DNA from: Cyrtodaria siliqua | Lineage: Eukaryota; Mollusca; Bivalvia; Adapedonta; Hiatellidae | Direction of reading: 5' to 3' | Length of the DNA: 64,000 nt | Assembly: GCA_037043455.1 (NCBI GenBank) | Contig: JAWPHD010003246.1 | Span: forward strand, 160,272-224,271 | In this document: one piece after another, positions 31,155 through 43,219 of the stretch | Position numbering within the stretch: the first letter of the stretch is position 1 | Layout: every line of letters starts with the position of its first letter | Translations under genes and position numbers: made by a program | The notes under the pieces: model-generated | What the model was told of the DNA's origin: nothing | Seen by the model: only the letters and a program-made list of their open reading frames with translations | The model's database searches: none

Positions 31155-31320
31155 CAGTGGAGTGCATGGTCCAGTGGTAGAGCATCGGACTTCAGATCGA
31201 GTGGTCGTGGGTTCGATCCTCGACATGGCCGTGTTCTTTATCCTTGAGCAAGATTATTAATTAATTAATTAATCGTCATTGCTCAGTATATATTATACAG
31301 GTTTTACTCAAGAAGAGCCA
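31155..31320 (+). repeat. tRNA-derived SINE-like sequence
   Basis: TGGTCCAGTGGTAGAGCAT resembles an A box and GGTTCGATCCT a B box of an RNA polymerase III promoter, about 40 bases apart. The acceptor stem does not pair, so it is not a functional tRNA. A TTAA-rich tail follows. Confidence 0.6.
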
Positions 31321-32504
31321 TCGAGAGTAATTAATAAAGTTGTAAGAACTTGTTTCGCAATCGATGTAAAATAAATATGTTTAACCATGTCATGAAAGAA
31401 AGAAAAATGTTTGAGCGATCTGTCAGACGATGGTCATTATTTTAAGCGATCCAAGGAACAATAACTTCCCTGGAGGGTGGGCGTGTGGTGCGGGGTGGGG
31501 TTGGGGAGGGGGAGCTCCGATAAAGTGTCATATACGAGGGTTTTTATATAATATAAAAATCGCACATACAAATACAATGTAATAAAACATAATCATTATT
31601 TTACTTTTGCAGAGCATCCATCAATGTGGAGATACCACGTGTCAAGCGTCACACAGGTGTGATACATCCGGGGCTGAGCCAAGATGCGTGCGCAGCGAGT
31701 GTGATCCTCTGATCCAAGACCCGCACATTGATCGACTTGGAGACGAGCGACACTTCGGCGCAAAAGTAAAATTGCGATGCTTAGAGGGCTTTGAAAACAA
31801 CGGTGGAGTGTCGACCACAATATGTTAAAAAAATGGGCTCTGGAGTCCTTTAAATCTAACATGCAAGCCGGAATTTCGAGTTCAGTTGCGTGACGCGTTT
31901 CTTATACAGGGTGATTACCTTAACAACGTTAAACCTGTTCCCGATCACGTAATATCCCCTATTTCCAAATTCGAATGCATACAAAAGTGTAACCGTGAAA
32001 CGTCTTACTGTGTCGCTATCAACTACTTTGAGGGAAATAATACGTGTGTGCTTGGCGACAACTATGTTGGATTGCATGACGGAGAACCAAGTTACGTCAA
32101 AGCGCTAGGTTGGGAAATAGTACAAAAAGTGCTACCAATTTATCATAGTCTCGATGGTAATGGAAACAGATATACTTTAACGTTCGATCAGGCCAAAGAC
32201 GCCTGTCTGTCGATGAACACGACAATCGCGACACGTGCAGACGCGGAAGCAGCATACAACATGGGATATAACGCGTGCGTTTGTGCCTGGGTGGCGGAGG
32301 GATATGCAGTCATAGTGATGCACGTCTCGTTTCCTGGTTGTCGGTCGGATTATTCTGGTAGAAAGTGCGAATGGAGAACCTCTTGGGATGTGTTTTGTGT
32401 AAATACAAATTATTGAACGAACAAACGAATGAAAGGATGGATGGACGGACGGACGAACGTACGGACGAACGGACGGACTGGCAGATGGATGGATAAATGA
32501 GTGA

Positions 32505-32953
32505 TTGAGCGAGTGAGTGTTAGAGTGAGTGAGTGAGTGTTAGAGTGAGTGAGTGAGTGTTAGAGTGAGTGAGTGAGTGAGTGAGTGTTAGGGTGAGTGA
32601 GTGAGTGAGTGAGTGAGTGAGTGAGTGAGTGAGTGAGTGAGTGAGTGAGTGAGTGAGTGAGTGAGTGAGTGAGTGAGTGAGTGAGTGAGTGAGTGAGTGA
32701 GTGAGTGAGTGAGTGAGTGAGTGAGTGAGTGAGTGAGTGAGTGAGTGAGTGAGTGAGTGAGTGAGTGAGTGAGTGAGTGAGTGAGTGAGTGAGTGAGTGA
32801 GTGAGTGAGTGAGTGAGTGAGTGAGTGAGTGAGTGAGTGAGTGAGTGAGTGAGTGAGTGAGTGAGTGAGTGAGTGAGTGAGTGAGTGAGTGAGTGAGTGA
32901 GTGAGTGAGTGAGTGAGTGAGTGAGTGAGTGAGTGAGTGAGTGAGTGAGTGAG
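32505..32953 (+). repeat. TGAG tetranucleotide microsatellite, copy A
   Basis: Over 440 bases of nearly pure GAGT units with a few TTAGAGTGAG interruptions at the left, starting about 90 bases after the stop codon of copy A. The same satellite sits at the same place after copy B. Confidence 0.97.
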
Positions 32954-34399
32954 GTTTACATTATGGTTTAATATTCTATACTATGAGTCGGCCTGTTGAT
33001 AAGTTAGGTAGAGTATGCGGCACGACTCCGGTCGAATTTTTCAGCGAGCTTCCTGAAAACATAACGCAATGCCTACCTAAACAACCACCGTATTTCAAAT
33101 AAATAAACCTGTATTACCTAATGCCCATGCCTAAAACTCACGAAAGAAAGGATATCATGACGATCTTGTCGTTACCTATTTTTGTCCATTTCCTTGAATT
33201 TCGAAATATCTCGCCAGAATACAAGATTGTCGTATATGGAATAGCTCCGCCCATCTCTACTGGCTCCAGACAAAGCGAGAATAGTGGTTCAGAGAACCAG
33301 ACTGGAGGTGGGAGGTTTATAAAAGTAGGTCCGCCCATCTCTACTGGCTCCAGACGAAGTGAGAATAGTGGTTTAGAGAACCAGACTAGAGGTGGGAGGA
33401 GATATGTTTCCATATACAGCAATTGTGGTAAAAATTCTCCCTATCTCTTTGACATTCACTATTGTAGGCCAATAACTGGCGATACATATTTTTCAGGAAG
33501 GGAGTTTTATGGATATTCATATATTAATACGTGTTGTTTTATATACTTAATATTGATATTTTTATATCTTCTATTTTTCTTGAACAGTTTTGGTCAGGTT
33601 GTGTTCACTGGCACTTGAGCCGCAAATATTATAAAAAAAGAAATAAAGAAAATAAATACAATATCTAAATGTACTTAGTATATTGGTTAATATGACATTT
33701 AAAATCAGTGAAAGGTAATTTGGTATTATATATATGTAAATCTAATGCTGCCTTAGCAGCACTATCAGCTCTATCATAAAACATTGGCTGGAACATGCAC
33801 CTCTAATTCCTTATTCTAAAACATGCCAACGACAGCTATTTCGACCTCATGTTTTACTAGCAATACCAATATAAATAAGTTTGCAAAATAATTTTTAAAA
33901 ATCTTTAATGTTGATGCTGAATACCAGTTATATGAATTTCAAACGACTTTCAATAAAAAGGGAGGTAATTTAGGATTATCCATGTTTCATTTTATGTTAT
34001 TATATATATTTTTTTTTATTATTTATTTTATTGTAAGCCAAATATGGCCCATGAACATGTTTACAAATAATACAATTATTGATTTCAATATGGTTAGATG
34101 GCAGCAGTACATGTGTTAGTAGTTTTTGCAGACATATATGTCATAGTACATGTATATAGTTAACGAAACCATAATGAACTTCTTTTACAGATTAACAATA
34201 ATTCAAAGAAAGTTTTCAATAGGACGTAAGCTAATTTTAAACAATAATTGTTTAAGTTCACATACGTGCGTATTCTGACTTAAGCATGAACTCTTTATGA
34301 TAAATAGTATGCATGTGACTTGAGAATTCTTGAGAATTCTTGGGAGAGATCTTTGGTTTGCCATTGTATACTGTAATACTAAGTTTGCATTGCTTTGGT

Positions 34400-36170
34400 T
34401 ACAAGGGTAGTGTTTTCGGTAGTCTTACTAATTAAATAACGGATTGAATATTGTTCAATCGTTTCCTTAGTTCAAAAGCCTTATATACGTATATTCCGAA
34501 ATTTTGTGTTTCATTTTTATTTTCTTGCTTCATTAATTGTTTAAATTTCATGAAATTAGGATTTTTCCAAAAAGTATTGTTTTATATACGTCTTTCTTAA
34601 TTCATTGTAGTTTGTACATTCTATTACAAAGTGATATTCGTCTTCTAACAAATGCCATTGTTTACACTTTCTATCGTCGTATGGGACCCTTTCCGGTTTT
34701 TTCCATCGCCCTGTCTCAACTTCTAGCCTATGTGAGGAGAGTCTTAGTCGTGTAAGGGCCGTTCGAAATTTGTTGATATTTAAATCATCAAGATATTGAT
34801 TAAAATCGAAAGTAGCTATAAATCTATAGCATAAAGCTCTTGATAAATTATTTAATTCTGTGTTCCAATTTTGAATAAAATTATCTTTGAGTCTTTGCTT
34901 AAATGCATTTAGAAATGTTGTTACATTGCCTGCCCCTTGTGCAAGCCATACATCATGGAAACCCGATGTTGATAGTAATATTTTGACCTGTGATACCCAT
35001 ATTTATTTGCTTTTCACAATCTTCTTTAAGCATATCATATACCCTTTTTATATATTATGTTTCATCAGATGTACATATTTTTAGCCAGTATTTTATAATA
35101 TATAAATATCACATTCATGAGAGGGTGATAGTAAGACTGTTCACTTTGAGGATATGATTATCGCCCGAGGCGAAGCCGAGGATGATAATCAATATCCGAA
35201 GGGTGAACATTCTTACTATCACCCTCTCATGAATGTGATATTTATTATATCATACCGAAATCCCCTCAGGCAAAAACAAGATTCATTTTCAATACCGATT
35301 TCACTTTGCCAGATTTCTTTTTTGAAAAACAACAACATTTTTTTCTTCTAAATGTTGCTATGAATGTTATATTGGTGGATTGGAAATAACGTAACTAAGA
35401 AAATGAGTGGTAGTTTATTGAAATCGGTAAAGTACTTTTGAAGTTATGATGAGTTAAAAATAGCAATTTAACCATACTGAGCCGATGACGTCACCGAAAC
35501 AGCGCGCATCAAAGCTGCGCATGTGATAATTTTTTTACTATCACCCTGCGATTTACTATCACACTCTACTATCATCCTCGCGTGAGATAACAAGAAATTA
35601 CACATTGTTGTCTATGGGGATTTAGCATGGGCGTCTTATGTGAGGTATACTAATTAAGTATAATCTCCTAGTTTTATAATCCAATCTCCCCGTTTCTCCG
35701 TATATAAAGTTATTTTGTGTAGACACTTTTACCCCTTATAGTCGTTTGCAAAAACTCAAATTTGTCCTTTCTATTTGTCGGCCTTTATGGAAACCCCACA
35801 CTTCTGAAGAATAATTTAATACGGTGTAACAAGCTTGTCAAAAAATCAAGCGTGTTGATTAAGATGTTAACATATTGCCTTTAATGACTGACCAGATAGC
35901 ATTTTATCAGTTTCATTGAATGACCCACCAGACGTAAAGACAATACCCAAGTACTTGAATTTACTAACAATTTCTAGCTCGTTTTCCTTATAATAAAATT
36001 TTAAATCATTTCGTAATCTTCCTCCTTTTTTAAACACCATTACTTTAGTTTTTTTTACAATTAACAATCAATTTCCATCTCTCACAATATACAGCTAATA
36101 CGTTTAATGCTTTTTGTAAATCATTTTCCGATTTTGCAAATAGAATTATATCATCTGCATATAATAACAA
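34400..36170 (-). pseudogene. LINE remnant in copy A flank
   Basis: Minus-strand pieces include YADDIILFAKSENDLQKALN near 36,120-36,160, then KTKVMVFKKGGRLRNDLKFY, and a tail with CKQWHLLEDEYHFVIECTNY near 34,620-34,670. These are the RT catalytic box, thumb and zinc-like end of a LINE. Stops and frame changes are frequent. The copy B equivalent is at 43,220-44,290. Confidence 0.75.
35098..35645. mobile_element. ~545-bp hairpin insertion absent from copy B
   Basis: Copy B reads straight through TTTATAATTAAG; copy A has TAAT, the insert, then TAAT. The left part is a long palindrome (GAGAGGGTGATAGTAAGA near 35,117 and TCTTACTATCACCCTCTC near 35,212) around GCCCGAGGCGAAGCCGAG. Tri- and tetranucleotide-like TACTATCACCC recurs near its right end. 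The empty site in copy B confirms insertion. Confidence 0.82.
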
Positions 36171-36294
36171 ATAGAAAATTATATAAAAATCACATACATG
36201 TTTGACCCAAGTGTTCTACTTGCAATAAATGGGTCAAACATTTATGTGATTTTTGTATACTATTTCCTACCAATCTTAAGAAGTTATATCATGC

Positions 36295-36540
36295 GCATCT
36301 GTGACCTAATGGTTAACGACGTTGCGTTGTAAACCTTCGCCTCTCACCGCTGCGGGTTCGAATCGCACTGGGAGCTCGACTTGTAAGTGAGGAAGTGTCG
36401 ATTCTTACGGATGGCGAGAGGCGTACAGTACTGGTTCTAGCCAGGAAAAGTTTGTGGTCTGCGTCCACCGCAAAAAATCGACCGTCATATATAACCTTAC
36501 ATGTGTTGAAAATGACGTAAAACACCAAACAAACAAACAT
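36295..36540 (+). repeat. tRNA-derived SINE, copy A flank
   Basis: A diverged tRNA-like head with B box GGGTTCGAATC at about 36,353-36,363 and a tail ending TGAAAATGACGTAAAACACC then CAAACAAACAAA. The copy B SINE at 44,415-44,660 preserves the A box better (TGGCCGAACGGTTAACGACG). Confidence 0.82.
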
Positions 36541-36914
36541 CTTTAAGAGGACGTTGATTAATGATATGTGTTGTATCAGCACATTTCATGTTGTATCAGC
36601 ACATTTCATGTTGTTTCACCAATTTGTTGTTTCACCATTTTACTTTGATCTTTATCTTGTTATTTATTTATTCTTTAAATGGATGTTTTAATGCAATTGT
36701 TTATGCACATAATGCACAATAAAACACTGAAAATAAAAATATATCATTGTTATACTTTCTATTACAGTTTGATGTTAAACAATTCAAAATAGATACATGT
36801 TGGCATTTACGGAGAATATAAGGATAGACTAAATAGAAAGGATAGTGTAAAATGTAAACTATTCTTCATCATATGTCATGTAGTGATTATACATTGGAAT
36901 AATTGAAGTGATAC

Positions 36915-37020
36915 TAGGTGTGGTGTTGGGTGTGGTGGTGTGTTGTGGTGTGGTGTGGGGTGGGGTGGTGTGGGGTGGGGTGGGGTGGGGTGGGGTGGGG
37001 TGGGGTGGGTGGGTGTGTGG
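36915..37020 (+). repeat. GGTGT/GGGGT-rich microsatellite
   Basis: Runs of GTGGTGTG and GGGGT. Not present in copy B, so it expanded or was lost after duplication. Confidence 0.9.
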
Positions 37021-37429
37021 TAAATTCAGGAAATATACATGACAGAGTTATGGTTCTAGTCATTTAACATTGTATAATATTAATGAACATGTGTGCCAGG
37101 TTTCAAAGCTTTCCGACAATTCCTTTTTGAGAAATGAGGGAAAAAATCTTACCAAAATCTTTAGCCAAAACATCAAAAGCGTATGTATATATCTATATAT
37201 ATCAACAAACATCTCAAAACGTGTTAACATCTCATTAAAAAGTTTAAAGTCTGAATATGGAAATAACTGATCTTGATCTATAGGAACTCATGGTAAATCT
37301 TGAGTTTACGGAGCTACGATAAGTTTTTCTACAAAATGTAGAGTAATTGCAAATCATGTTTAACAAGGAGGAGAATTATGAGTCCGCTATCGGTTTAATA
37401 ACATAGAACATCTAAAACATAGCACATGC

Positions 37430-38244
37430 ATAACCCCATCACAGCATTTAAAACACATGCCAAATATAAAAAAAAAAAATATCCTTCGAGTGAAAGTAAA
37501 GTTTCTGAGCGAAAACCAATTTTCTATTTATAGCAGCAGTGACCTTGACCTTTGACAAAATGACGAACAATAACAATCACGGGCTTCCTTTCCATGAGTC
37601 GCAACTTGTGGAAAGGTTTTGTTATTAAAATCCCCAGAAGGGAAACTGAAGTAAATGAGCGAAAACCAATTTTCTATATATATTAACAGTGACCTTAAAC
37701 TTTGGCCAAACGACCCGAATAACAGTCTCGGACTCCTTTTCCATGAGTCGCAGCCTTGAGAAATAGATCATGGGTCATAACTTGGAAACCATAAAGATCC
37801 CCGACAATGTTACCAAATATACACTTACTGGGTATGAACAGACGGATACAACCATCCAGTCAGCATTGGTCCTGGGGTCTGTCCCACCCCTGGGAACATA
37901 ACCTCTAAGCTGTAAGTTGGAAATTGTTGAGATACAACCATAATTATATACACTTACTGGGCATAAAGAGACGGATACAATCATCCAACCAGCATTGGCC
38001 CTGGGTCAATCCCCCCCCCATTCCTGGGGACATAGTCAATGGGTAAAAACTTGGAAATATTTGATAATCCAACCATTTTACCATACATACATTTACAGGG
38101 CTTGAACACTTTAAGGCGGGCATGAAACTTTGCGTTGGCGCGCCATCGACTACTTAATGTTATGAAATTTAAACTTTTTTGACCAGTATTTCATCCTTAC
38201 GAAGATCATCAGTTGAGCATGTAGGGCCATTTGGCCTTCTTGTT
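37430..38244 (+). mobile_element. Hairpin-ended element with GACCTTGACC-type repeats
   Basis: Diverged ~150-base units share AAAACCAATTTTCTATWTAT, CAGTGACCTT and TTTCCATGAGTCGCA. The right end is GGCC-ATTT-GGCC plus TTCTTGTT (38,225-38,244), the same terminal design as 2,901-5,911. The left end is not defined. A related array lies at 45,440-46,120. Confidence 0.55.
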
Positions 38245-38940
38245 TATATAAAACATATAGCAACGTTGCCTATTTATGAGTTCAAAATTAGACATGCAGT
38301 TGTTTTCCTCAAATTTAGTATAGTTGCTGAAATTGATATAGAAACATGAACTTTTTAATATGCAACTGAAGTGGGTGGAGCTAAGGGTAAAATTCGGAAC
38401 TATATATTGGCGATACATTATGATTACTGATTTCGTTAAAGTTCGGAAAGAGTGCTAAGCTGAGTCTTTTCAGCGTCGATTGTGTTACTTAAGTATCGTA
38501 TAACCACTACACTGAGGTATAGTCGCCGGGTTATGTTGAAAGGTTTCTGCATGGCAATGTCATGCTGGACTATAACGACCATGTCTCTAGAACATATAAG
38601 TTGAGTGTTAACAACATCTTTTATTTATTAAAAATACAAAAGACCTTTAGGTCCATGAGTACACAGGTACAACACAATACATATATATACACACGGCAAT
38701 AAATAGCAACATATAAAGTCTATTTTGTCACATATCATTTTGTGTCATACATTTTCTCCATTTCTCACCGACTTTCATATTATCTCATTTTGCCATCTCG
38801 TTTAATAAATTCAATAATGAATGAGAACTCATGTAAGATCCTCTATATACAATATATCGTGATGAATGCCCAAGTAATTGAATACAAAAACATCTGAATT
38901 ATTGATACATCTTATTATGACTACGGGACGAGTTATTATA

Positions 38941-39192
38941 CTCAGTTGCAAAAAATAATGTACACAGCTCAGTTGCGAAAGAAAGTGTGTACCGAGTTTG
39001 TTTCGGAATTAATTGTATAAATTGCAAATTAATATGTCATGTTTGGTACCAAAATGTTTATCATTCTGATACCAATATCATGTTGTCATTTGTTTTTCAA
39101 TAGGTTGAATCAATAAAGGACTGTCGCTTGATAAAAGGGATAGGGGTGTAAAGTAAAAATTTCAAAAGTGTACCCTTTCTTTTGCAACTGAA
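38941..39192. mobile_element. ~250-bp MITE upstream of copy B
   Basis: CAGTTGCAAAA at the left and TTTTGCAACTG at the right, with inner GTGTACC and its complement. Absent upstream of copy A, so it entered after the duplication. No clear target duplication. Confidence 0.65.
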
Positions 39193-39410
39193 TATATTAT
39201 TATTATCCTTAGAGACGCGGTCGTCTGTCAGAGGACATTGATAATCTGCTTAGTATTACTACTGTACTGTACACTGGAATTAAAATTTGAATTACACCAA
39301 ACGACGAATTTATTTCACATTTCACCTATATATTTATTTTTTAAATTACCGTTTTGTATATAAAAAAGTGAAAGCGTCTGCCAAGAATAACAAATTAACA
39401 TTAAATAAAT

Positions 39411-41462
39411 ATGCGTTTCTTCATCAACACTGTGGTCGTCTGCGGAATCTTCGATATTACGTGCGGATCAGCGGTTATCAAGTTTGGACTGTCTACAGAT
39501 GCTAAAATTCTTCGAATGTTCACCAGCATTTCGTGGAAGGATTGTAAGAAAGAATGTAAGTCTCGAGGCTCGTGCAATAGCGTGACTTACAGACCGTCGG
39601 CCAACTATTGTCGTCTGCACGAGCCCAGAGCTACGACCGGAACAGACGGTACATTCGAGGCTGAAGGATTTATTTACAGCAAAGCAGAATGGTGGTCAGA
39701 GGTAAGTAATAAATAGAATATGGTCTCATCGAGTTGGTTGATTTTAAGAAACGAACCCGCCAAATAACTGCAAAATTACACTACAAACCCGTTTGTCAAA
39801 ACTCTATCTAGGTGTTCATGTAACATAATAATGTATATGAGTCGATTAAAAGAAAATATTTCTTAACGAGTTCTTAAAGGGACAATGTCCGTAACTTTTA
39901 GCTTATAAAACACGAAATAATTACGTTGACAAACATTAAACACTTACCATATTGAATATTTACTAAATAAAGACAAGATTGTTTGACGGAATTCAATAGC
40001 TGTACAAAAAAAAAGAGAATTACCCTTCGAGAGTTTGAACTCGCAGCACCAACTAAAATTAGACTTACGGGTAATTATAGTGAGAGCGCAATAGGCAAGA
40101 GCGATACCACAGAGCTAAGAGGGCCATTTATATTTACGCAATACAACATAATGCGCTAATGGATGTCACGTGATCAGCAGAAACTGTAAATGTTGTGGGA
40201 CATTCTCGCACTCGATCGATACTAGTAAAAATGGTAAAAAAATATAGCAAACATTCGAGATGACGACAGTATGATTGAGGGACTCACATTTCTTACAAAC
40301 AATAAATAAAACTTCTTTTTCAAACTCACGAATATATGGGGGAAGGGGCTCCGATAAGGTGTCATTCACGAATGTGTTTATATAATATTAAAAAACACGT
40401 ATATAACAATACAATGTACTTAAAACATACGTGTGCGTATAAGCGTTTATTTATCCTCGCTGTATTGCACTAAGCATTTTAGCGAGCAGACCTCGGTTTT
40501 AAAGTCTCATCCGAAGGACTGGTAAGGTAGGAAATACTTTTGAAATATTTCGATAATTAACCCAAATTCGGTCCTGGCTGGGATTGAACGCGCGATCCCA
40601 TTACACCACGTCGCTACCTTATTTAAAAACATCATTCATTATTTTACTTTTACAGAGCGTCCATCAATGTGGAGATACCACGTGTCAACCGTCACACAGG
40701 TGTGATACATCCGGGGCGGAGCCAAGATGCGTGCGCAGCGAGTGTGATCCTCTGATCCAAGACCCGCACATTGATCGACTTGGAGACGAGCGACATATCG
40801 GCGCAAAAGTAAAATTGCGATGCTTAGAGGGCTTTGAAACCAACGAGGGAGTGTCGACCACAATATGTCAAGAAAATGGGCTCTGGAGTCCTTTAAATCT
40901 AACATGCAAGCCGGAATTTCGAGTTCAGCTGCTTGACGCGTTTCTTATACAGGGTGCTTACATTAACAACGCTAAACCTGTTCCCGATCATGTAATATCC
41001 CCTATTTCCAAATTCGAATGCATACAGAAGTGTAACCGTGAAACGTCTTACTGCGTCGCTGTCAACTACTTTGAGAAAAATAATACGTGTGTGCTTGGCG
41101 ACAACTATGTTGGATTGTTAGACGGTCGACAAACAAGTTATGTCAAAGCGCTAGGTTGGGAAATAGTACAAAAAGTGCTACCAATTTATCATAGTCGCGG
41201 TGATAATGGAAACACATATGCTTTAACGTTCGATCAGGCCAAAGACGCCTGTCTGTCGATGAACACGACAATCGCGACGCGTGCAGACGTGGAAGCAGCA
41301 TACAACATGGGATATAACGCGTGCGTTTGTGCCTGGGTGGCGGAGGGATATGCATTCATGATGATGCACGTCTCGTATCCTGGTTGTCGGTCGGATTATT
41401 CTGGTAGAAAGTGCGAGTGGAGAACCACTTGGGATGTGTTTTGTGTAAATACAGATTATTGA
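39411..41462 (+). CDS. PAN-Sushi-PAN-Link secreted protein, copy B, open
   Basis: Exon 1 39,411-39,701, donor GTAAGT; acceptor TTTTACAG ending 40,655; exon 2 40,656-41,462; both phase 0, giving 365 residues. Residues 1-20 form a signal peptide. A PAN/apple-like domain with CKKECKSRGSC follows, then CGDTTCQPSHRCDTSGAEPRC, a Sushi domain (CDPLIQDPHID ... NLTC), a second PAN-like domain (CIQKCNRETSYC) and a Link-type domain (LTFDQAKDACLSMN to CEWRTTWDVFC). Link modules bind hyaluronan in vertebrates; in invertebrates ligands are mostly unknown. Extracellular adhesion or recognition is plausible. No premature stop. The Link call rests on the AxxxC...C...C spacing and is the least certain domain. 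Confidence 0.82.
40040..40135 (-). repeat. tRNA-like SINE remnant in the copy B intron
   Basis: On the minus strand CTTAGCTCTGTGGTATCGC (A-box-like) and GCGAGTTCAAACTCTCG (B-box-like) are separated by about 45 bases. The stems are imperfect. Copy A has no counterpart. Confidence 0.5.
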
Positions 41463-41536
41463 ACGAACAAACGAATGAAAGGATGGATGGACGGACGAAC
41501 GTACGGACGGACGGACCGGCGGATGAATGGATAAAT

Positions 41537-41917
41537 GAGTGAGTGAGTGAGCGAGCGAGCGAGCGAGCGAGCGAGCGAGCGTGAGTGAGTGAGTGAGAGT
41601 GAGTGAGTGAGAGTGAGTGAGTGAGTGAGTGAGTGAGTGAGTGAGTGAGTGAGTGAGTGAGTGAGTGAGTGAGTGAGTGAGTGAGTGAGTGAGTGAGTGA
41701 GTGAGTGAGTGAGTGAGTGAGTGAGTGAGTGAGTGAGTGAGTGAGTGAGTGAGTGAGTGAGTGAGTGAGTGAGTGAGTGAGTGAGTGAGTGAGTGAGTGA
41801 GTGAGTGAGTGAGTGAGTGAGTGAGTGAGTGAGTGAGTGAGTGAGTGAGTGAGTGAGTGAGTGAGTGAGTGAGTGAGTGAGTGAGTGAGTGAGTGAGTGA
41901 GTGAGTGAGTGAGTGAG
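41537..41917 (+). repeat. TGAG tetranucleotide microsatellite, copy B
   Basis: About 375 bases of GAGT units with a GAGC run at the left end, about 75 bases after the copy B stop codon. Its length and left interruptions differ from copy A. Confidence 0.97.
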
Positions 41918-43219
41918 GTTTACATTATGGTTTAATATTCTATTCTATGAGTCGGCCTGTTGATAAGGTAGGTAGAATATGCGGCACGACTCCGGTCGAA
42001 TTTTTCAGTGAGCTTCCTGAAAACATAACGCAATGCCTGCTTAATCAACCACCGTATTTCAAATAAATAAACCTGTATTACCAAATACTCACGAAAGAAA
42101 GGATATCATGACGATCTTGTCGTTACCTATTTTTGTCCATTTCCTTGAATCGCCAGAAAACAAGATTTTCGTATATGAAATAGCTCCGCCCATCTCTACT
42201 GGCTCCAGACGAAGTGAGAATAGTGGTTCAGAGAACCAGACTAGAGGTGGGAGGAGATAAGTTTCCATATCCGGCAATTGTGGTAAAAATTCGCCCCATC
42301 TCTTTGACATTCACTATTGTAGGCATATAACTGGCGATACATATTTTTCAGGTAGGGAGTTTTATGGATATTCATATATTAATACGTGTTGTTTTATATA
42401 CTTAATATTCATATATTCATATTTTCTATTTTTCTTGAACAGTTTTGGTCAGGTTGTGTTCACTGGCACTTGAGCCGCAAATATTATTAAAAAAAAAAGA
42501 AAGAAAATAAATACAATATCTAAATGTACTGAGTATATTGGTTATTATGACATTTAAAATCAGTGAAAGGTAATTTGGTATTATATATATGTATATATAA
42601 TGCTGCCTTAGCAGCACTATCAGCTCTATCATAAAACATTGGCTGAAACATGCACCTCTAATTCCTAATTCTAAAACCTGCCAACTAGAGCTATTTTACT
42701 AGCAATACCAATATAAATAAGTTTGTAAAATAATTTTGATGCTGAATACCAGTTATATGAATTTCAAACGACTTTCAATTAAAAGGGAGGTAATTAAGGA
42801 TTATCCATGTTTCATTTTATGTTATTATATATATATATTTATTTTTGTTATTTTATTGTAAGCCAAATATGGCCCATGAACATGTTTACAAATAATACAA
42901 TTATTGATTTCAATATGGTTAGATGGCAGCAGTACATGTGTTAGTAGTTTTTGCAGACATATATGTCATAGTACATGTATATAGTTAACAAAACCATAAT
43001 GCACTTATTTTTACAGATTAACTATAATTCAAAGACAGTTTTCAATAGGACGTAAGCTAATTTTAAACAATAATTGTTTAAGGTCACATACGTGCGTATT
43101 CTGACTTAAGCATGAACTCTTTATGATAAATAGTATGCATGTGACTTGAGAATTCTTGGGAGAGATCTTTGGTTTGCCATTGTATACTGTAATACTAAGT
43201 TTGCATTGCTTTGGTTACA

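Larger units (their letters stand above)
28440..32416 (+). pseudogene. PAN-Sushi-PAN-Link secreted protein, copy A, nonsense mutation
   Basis: Exon 1 is 28,440-28,730 (signal peptide MRFFINTVVVCGIFDITCGS, then a PAN/apple-like domain with CKKECKSRGSC). The donor is GTTAGT; the acceptor TTTTGCAG ends at 31,612 and exon 2 is 31,613-32,416, both phase 0. Exon 2 encodes a Sushi/CCP domain, a second PAN-like domain (CIQKCNRETSYC) and a Link-type domain (LTFDQAKDACLSMN ... CEWRTSWDVFC). In the Sushi domain a TAA at 31,826-31,828 replaces the glutamine codon found in copy B. Such proteins are extracellular glycan- or protein-binding molecules. The intron is full of repeats. Confidence 0.8.
33000..37760 (+). 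repeat. Segmental duplication, 3' flank of copy A
   Basis: Matches about 41,930-45,700 over most of its length, including a 3' AATAAA at about 33,101, a dispersed repeat around CATCTCTACTGGCTCCAGAC (here tandemly doubled, single in copy B), a LINE remnant and a SINE. A ~545-base insertion at 35,098-35,645 is unique to this copy. Confidence 0.88.

Noticed and set aside
33121..33618. 165-codon plus frame
   Set aside because: It crosses a duplicated dispersed repeat and is not kept open in the copy B duplicate.
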